From contig NW_020194515.1 in the NCBI RefSeq assembly GCF_002865645.1, positions 744,001 to 808,000 on the forward strand: a DNA stretch of 64,000 nucleotides. Direction: 5' to 3'. This stretch comes from Hyaloscypha bicolor E. Taxonomy: Eukaryota; Ascomycota; Leotiomycetes; Helotiales; Hyaloscyphaceae. This document shows, in pieces, positions 59,545 through 64,000 of this stretch. A model generated the notes under the pieces. It saw only the letters and a list, made by a program, of their open reading frames with translations, was not told the origin of the DNA and made no database searches. The position numbers and the translations under genes were made by a program. Position 1 is the stretch's first letter; each line of letters starts with the position of its first letter.

Positions 59545-60977
59545 AATATCTTCGCCCTGGCTTCTGCTGTGTCCTCCACGGCTGCTTCGGCGGCTGCGTC
59601 GACGGCTGCGTCAACAGCCTTGCCTTCTGGGATCACAGCACCGTTGGAGCAGATCAGCAGTACAGATGTAGGCGGATTGGTCGCGATCCTCTCTGCCTTT
59701 GCACTAAGTCTCATACTGGTCTCGTTTCCCATTCGAGTTTACGTACGGAATAAATTCAGTGCATACAAATCAGACGACTATGCCTTTCTCTTTGCCACAG
59801 CAAGTCAGACTTCTATCAACAGGGACTTGACTGATTTGCCTCTAGGTATTCGCCATCCTCCAATCCGCAGGAGTATTCTTCCAAATCGACCGCGGCCTTG
59901 GAAAGTCCGTCGACCTGATCAACCCAGACAAGTTGATCCTGATCCAAAAAGCAGCCTACTGCTCCGACATCCTGTACATTATAACCCTCTTCTTCACCAA
60001 ACTCTCGACCTCTTTTCTCTTCCTACGCTTGACGCCAGGAAAAGGGCATTCAATAGCAATATGGAGCACGATTGCCATGATCATAGCATGGGCTGTGATC
60101 TCTATCCTCCTGATAGCTATACGCTGCCACCCCGCCAATCCATGGCTTGACACCACGGCAGACATGTGCGGTAACTTGTTCGCACGCTGGCAGTTCATTG
60201 CTGCCCTCGATATCCTGACCGAAGCGGCGCTCTTCTCCATTTCCTTGTACCTAATATGGGGGATCCAGATGTCTCTAAAGTCAAAGACTATCGTAGTAAC
60301 CTCTTTTGGCTGTCGACTTCCGTGAGTCCTTCCTCACTCTTACCCAGATTACTATTTTAATATTAGACATCAGTGTCATAGCAATAGCTGGTCTACGATT
60401 ACACTTCCTCTTCCTGGCCCTCACCTCCTCAAACCCAACCCTCCGCGGAGCCCCCGAGTCCACCTCCATAACCCAAATCGAGATCGGCTATGCGATCATG
60501 GCCTCCATCGTGCCCTGCCTCAAGAACTTCATGGCCGCGTACGACGCGCCCATTCAGAGTCAAAACTGGTACCCACACTACGGCACTTCTGAAGCTTACA
60601 CACACGAACTTGCTTCCGTTGCCGTCTCCACAAAATCCGCAGCAAAATCATCGAAATCCGTGGTCTCGACCGCGGTCTCGAATTCAAGTCCGGAAGTTAA
60701 GGAGACGAGTAGAGGGGGAGTGCAGGTGTATAGTGGAGGCAAGAAAGGGGGTGGAGCGAGTATACTGAGCTCGGGATTGGGCAAGCTGCGCCCGGAGCAG
60801 ATTAGCTATGAAGCGCGAGTCGAGTTTAAGGAGAGGGATGGGGAGAGGAGTAGTAGGGAAGAGGGGGAGAGTAGGCGGAGTATCGAGAGTGGAAACTCGA
60901 GACGCATGATTATTAAGAAGGGGGTGGAGTGGAGCGTGGATTATGGTCGAAGGTCGAGGGAGGCGGATGAAGGCTGA
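59545..60977 (+). CDS. rhodopsin-like (PTH11-type) integral membrane protein, start unresolved
   Basis: Fungus-specific seven-helix family related to PTH11. Coding pieces: about 59545-59799, 59846-60321 and 60374-60977, ~440 residues. The first intron (59800-59845) uses a GC donor (GCAAGT) and an AG acceptor; the second is GT..AG. Landmarks: a Ser/Ala-rich extracellular N-terminus, a first helix VGGLVAILSAFALSLILVSF, RKSDDY-like AYKSDDYAFLF, a conserved YCSDILYIITLFFTKLS block, W..IA segments with a Cys-Gly-Asn region (DMCGNLFARWQFIAALDI), and SCK-like basic loops. The cytosolic tail is long, Ser/Lys/Arg-rich. No ATG lies in the first coding piece, and the stop just upstream is at 59542-59544. 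A tag|A acceptor there suggests an unseen upstream exon, or non-AUG initiation. Ligand unknown. Confidence 0.8.
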
Positions 60978-61403
60978 TCAATGGATAGATGAGAGGGATT
61001 TAAATTTTTGCGTTTTGGTTTAGGTGTTTTGGTGGGGTTTGGGCTCGGGAAAGAAAGAAAGGATTCAGGTTTTTGTAGGGATATTTGTGACATAGGTAGA
61101 TGGTTGGGACATTAGTTTAAGTGATGATAGATAGAGATGCGGGCCCTTGTACTGAGGTACTTACGAATGAATGGAGTTTAGGACCGCAAAATCCATCCTT
61201 TTAAATACCCTACAAGCCATCTCACTGTGACTTATTTTCCGCAATGATCAGAGGAAGTGATTTAGAGCAATTTAGAGCGGATTCTATTCCCAATTAAACC
61301 AAAGATGTGAACGAATAGCTTATCACCCTCGTTAGCCATGGAGACAGCCACCCCCACCAAGCAAAGTTCTCTCACGAATCAAACCCAGATCCAACTCAGA
61401 AAT
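60978..61403. other. convergent 3' intergenic region
   Basis: Between the rhodopsin-like gene (+) and the permease (-). Contains the 3' flanks only. G-rich TTTTGG tracts at about 61010-61080. No gene. Confidence 0.45.
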
Positions 61404-63344
61404 TTATTCCACCCTCGCAGCCTTGATGATTGTGACTGGGCCCTTGTACACATATCTTCCCTGAACAACATACATGATCAGAGATATGATCAGCGTACCC
61501 ATAAAAAGCACAACAGCCCAGTTGAAGTTCTGCGCCGTGACTGGTACCTGTTGCGGCCAGAAGGACCAAAAGAAGATGAACGTGACGTAGACAATGCCGA
61601 TCAGGTTGACAGCCACTCCCCAGCGACCGAGGCTCCAGCGTGCTTTTGGAATGAGCTCGGGGTGCGCAACGCGGCGATAGAGAACGCAGCACATAGAGAT
61701 GCAGTACGTTAGCATGATTGCGACGATTTGGACGGAAATGATGGCGTTGAAAGCTGTGGAGGAGCCGATGTTTATGAGGGAGAGGAGGCAGGTAATTACG
61801 CAGGTGAGGATAATAGAGTTTACAGGGAGTTGCTTCGTGGTGCTCACATGCCCTATCCACTTGGAGAAGGGGAGGCCGCTGTCTCTTGCAAATGCGAAGG
61901 TTTGACGAGCTGTCGAGGCGTTCCATGAGATGTTTGCTGCAATAACGATGAGGAGGACAATGATGGTAAGTGCGGTAACCCCCTGGTTGGACATCGCATT
62001 CCTGAAGACGTAGATGAAAGGGTATCCAGTTGGATCACTGAGTGCATCGTCGACACTCTCGATAGAGAAAAGGTAGGTGACAAGGAAGATGATGGCCATG
62101 ACTCCATTGGCGATATAACTCCAGAAAATGGAAATTGGGACATATCGACCAGCGTCTCTGACCTCTTCGGCGATGTGGGCAGTTGCGTCGCAACCTGGTA
62201 GCTGTCAGAAAATCACACAGGAGAGACAGTGAGCACATACCCAGCAGCGAATAAATTGCCGTTATCTGTCCAACCAAGATGCTGAGGCCCATTGAAGACC
62301 AACCACCCTCATTGGAAAATTCTGTGAACACTGCCTTCGCACTCTGATGAGGGGCCATGACCCAAAGCACGATTATGACGACCAGGAAAAACAAGATGTG
62401 CAAGACCATCAAGCCGTTCTGGATCAATGCCCAGACTGGTGCACCCCAAATGTTCACGATGAAGAGGACCAATACCATGGCGAAGACGAACAGGGTTCCT
62501 TGCCAAGCTGTGGGTTGGTAGTTTGGGTAGTTGACTACGAGAAGTGCCTGGACAATCGTTCCTGTGAGGAAGGACCCGGAAGCATTTCCTGCTTGCCATG
62601 ACAAAGTTGACATCCAGCCTGGAATATGTTAGCTTTGAGAAAGCTGTAGATAAGAGAGCCTACCTGTGATATAACTGAGAAACTTTTGGTGTTTAGGAGG
62701 CGCGAATTCGGAAACCCAATGATATTGGCCTCCAGTTGTGGGTGCCCTGCTCAATATCAGACGAATTCAGGGAGTAGGAGGAGTTCACTGTACGGACATC
62801 GATGACATTTCAGCCAAAGACAGAACAACGAAACTGAATCCGATGAAATTCCATACGTAGGCCCAAAACAGACCAGCCAATCCACCATTTTCCAGCCCTT
62901 GAGTATTCGCCCTGGCCTAACGTAAGCATCTGGCCAAGATGGGAGCAGTTTTTTTAATTTGTTTTTAGCTTACATCAAGAGGTACTCCCACACAGCAGCC
63001 AGAACAGTCGCAAAACTCAGCGCTGAGAGAGGGCGATAGTTTCGCTGTAGGTTTGAGTGGTTAGCTATGTTTAACAGGCAAAATGCCGAAATTTCTTCCA
63101 GCGCAGTATCACGAACCTTGAACTCTTGAACTTTTCCCATCCGCCACATATCCTTCTGATCCGACCTTGTAAATCCTGGCCGCGACGGATTTGCTTGGTC
63201 GTAGATATCGTCACCGGCTTCCCCGTCGTCAACACCGTCGAGGCTGTACTTCGTCTTCGAGACATCACTTGTGGATGAATGCAGCACAGGCTTGTCGGAT
63301 ACCTCAATGCCATCCGCAAGCGCGACTTGTGGTGCTTCCGCCAT
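61404..63344 (-). CDS. amino acid/GABA permease (APC superfamily)
   Basis: Plasma-membrane transporter of the fungal GABA/choline permease group in the amino acid-polyamine-organocation superfamily. Exons: 63344-63117, 63044-62974, 62911-62798, 62746-62664, 62618-62241, 62194-61404; 554 residues, typical length. A polar N-terminus rich in Asp/Ser precedes ~12 helices. Family blocks: FSFVVLSLAEMSSMAPTTGG then QYHWVSEFAP, GWMSTLSWQAGNASGS, CDATAHIAEEVRDAGRYVP (the conserved APC block), and FARDSGLPFSKWIGHV. The ATG at 63344 was chosen over an open frame further upstream, where only a TTG is found. No stops or frameshifts. The substrate cannot be deduced from sequence; GABA or another amino acid/choline-like compound is likely. 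Confidence 0.9.
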
Positions 63345-64000
63345 GGTGAAGTGCTGCCGGCGGTTCAGTTTCTCCAAAGAAAAGATTTAAAGTTTTGAAG
63401 CTGTTGGATGACGGAATTCTCGAACCACGGTGGGACAAGACGCTGTGAGTGATAAGAGCGCGAACGGAGCTACTGAAGAAAGAGCGGGACTTGCACCTTC
63501 CCTGGCCGACTTCCACGAGCCGATGTCGTCCCTTGAAAGCGGGACAAAAGACAATTTGACACCGGGAGCTGTTTGTGGTATTTTGAAGCTCCACGGCTCG
63601 CGAGATTCGCCCGATAGTTGGAAAGGGAAGTATTCCCGGACTGTATGCCGGGCATGGATCAAGGAACGGCCAGGGCAGCCGTCAATTGGCTCCCGTGTGG
63701 AGTGAAGCTTGTGCGGGCTCCAGGGGTCTGGGAACGATGTGCTGCAGTCATGGCTTGCAGGTGGAAATATCTTGTTGATAGGTGCCGCGTGGGGGGAGGG
63801 GGTTCAAACTTGTGAGACGTCTTACGAATAGGAAGTGTTCGCCAATTCTACCGCTCCTGCTGCAGAGTCCAGACCCTCCGATTGCCGACAACACCTCTAA
63901 TCCACCCAGGCGCAGAGGCGAACCAAGTTGGCCAGTAGTGTTGAGCAGAACCGTGCAGGACGGGTTCGAAACCCGTTCCTCACTAGCGTGCTCGCGGAGG
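63345..64000. other. upstream region of the permease, to the window edge
   Basis: Overlapping short frames on both strands without features. A 31 nt hairpin-like sequence at 63954-63984 contains a tRNA T-arm look-alike (GGGTTCGAAACCC), but no complete tRNA can be folded around it. No other content seen. Confidence 0.4.

Noticed and set aside
63900..64000. tRNA gene
   Set aside because: T-arm look-alike only; acceptor stem and anticodon arm cannot be formed and the A-box to B-box distance is about 10 nt too short.

Overview
This window looks like chromosomal DNA of a filamentous ascomycete (Pezizomycotina; Leotiomycetes is my guess from overall protein character, not something the sequence proves). 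The reasons are short 45-65 nt introns with GT..AG ends and CTAAC/CTGAC-like branch sites, fungal-only families (HET, PTH11/rhodopsin-like, fungal GABA permease, secreted GH35), and an AT-rich block whose decay matches repeat-induced point mutation (RIP).

Layout. 1-1356: no firm gene. 1357-4598(-): secreted GH35 beta-galactosidase in seven exons. 4734-5877(-): uncertain hypothetical gene. 5878-8014: gene-poor, with a coiled-coil remnant. 8015-27071: one HAD-superfamily (CECR5/HDHD5-like) gene cut into three pieces by two ~8.9 kb RIP-degraded transposons in opposite orientation, forming an ~18.15 kb inverted repeat around a 355 bp loop. 27647-34809: housekeeping cluster and a HET gene: a conserved protein with a possible APC10/DOC-like C-terminus (-), SUMO E1 subunit AOS1 (+), Bmt5-type rRNA methyltransferase (-), HET-domain protein (+). 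35238-39989(+): two tandem paralogous membrane proteins, the first frameshifted. 40794-41400: degenerate gene fragment and RIP relic. 41602-42942(-): type II membrane O-fucosyltransferase-like protein. 43160-43619: foldback/MITE-like element. 44013-45758(+): pepsin-fold protein without catalytic aspartates, broken by one stop. 47511-50247(+): two tandem paralogs of an unrecognised family. 51785-57530(+): 1768-residue ankyrin protein in nine exons. 59545-60977(+): rhodopsin-like membrane protein. 61404-63344(-): amino acid/GABA permease.

The main discovery is the trisected HAD gene. Its first part (minus strand, 26888-27071) and last part (minus strand, 8015-8733) flank the transposon pair. 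The missing middle lies between the transposons but on the plus strand. The 5-bp target duplications pair across elements (GCTTG at 26888-26892 with 17628-17632; TCACC at 8729-8733 with TCACT at 17978-17982). This is what two independent insertions followed by recombination between the inverted copies would leave, flipping the loop. The loop also carries two CAA-to-TAA-type stops, suggesting RIP leaked from the repeats into single-copy DNA.

No rRNA gene, CRISPR array or convincing tRNA was seen. Exon boundaries were derived by hand from splice signals, reading frame and family alignment; for eight genes (seven spliced and the intronless O-fucosyltransferase-like one) the summed coding length is an exact multiple of three with a proper stop.
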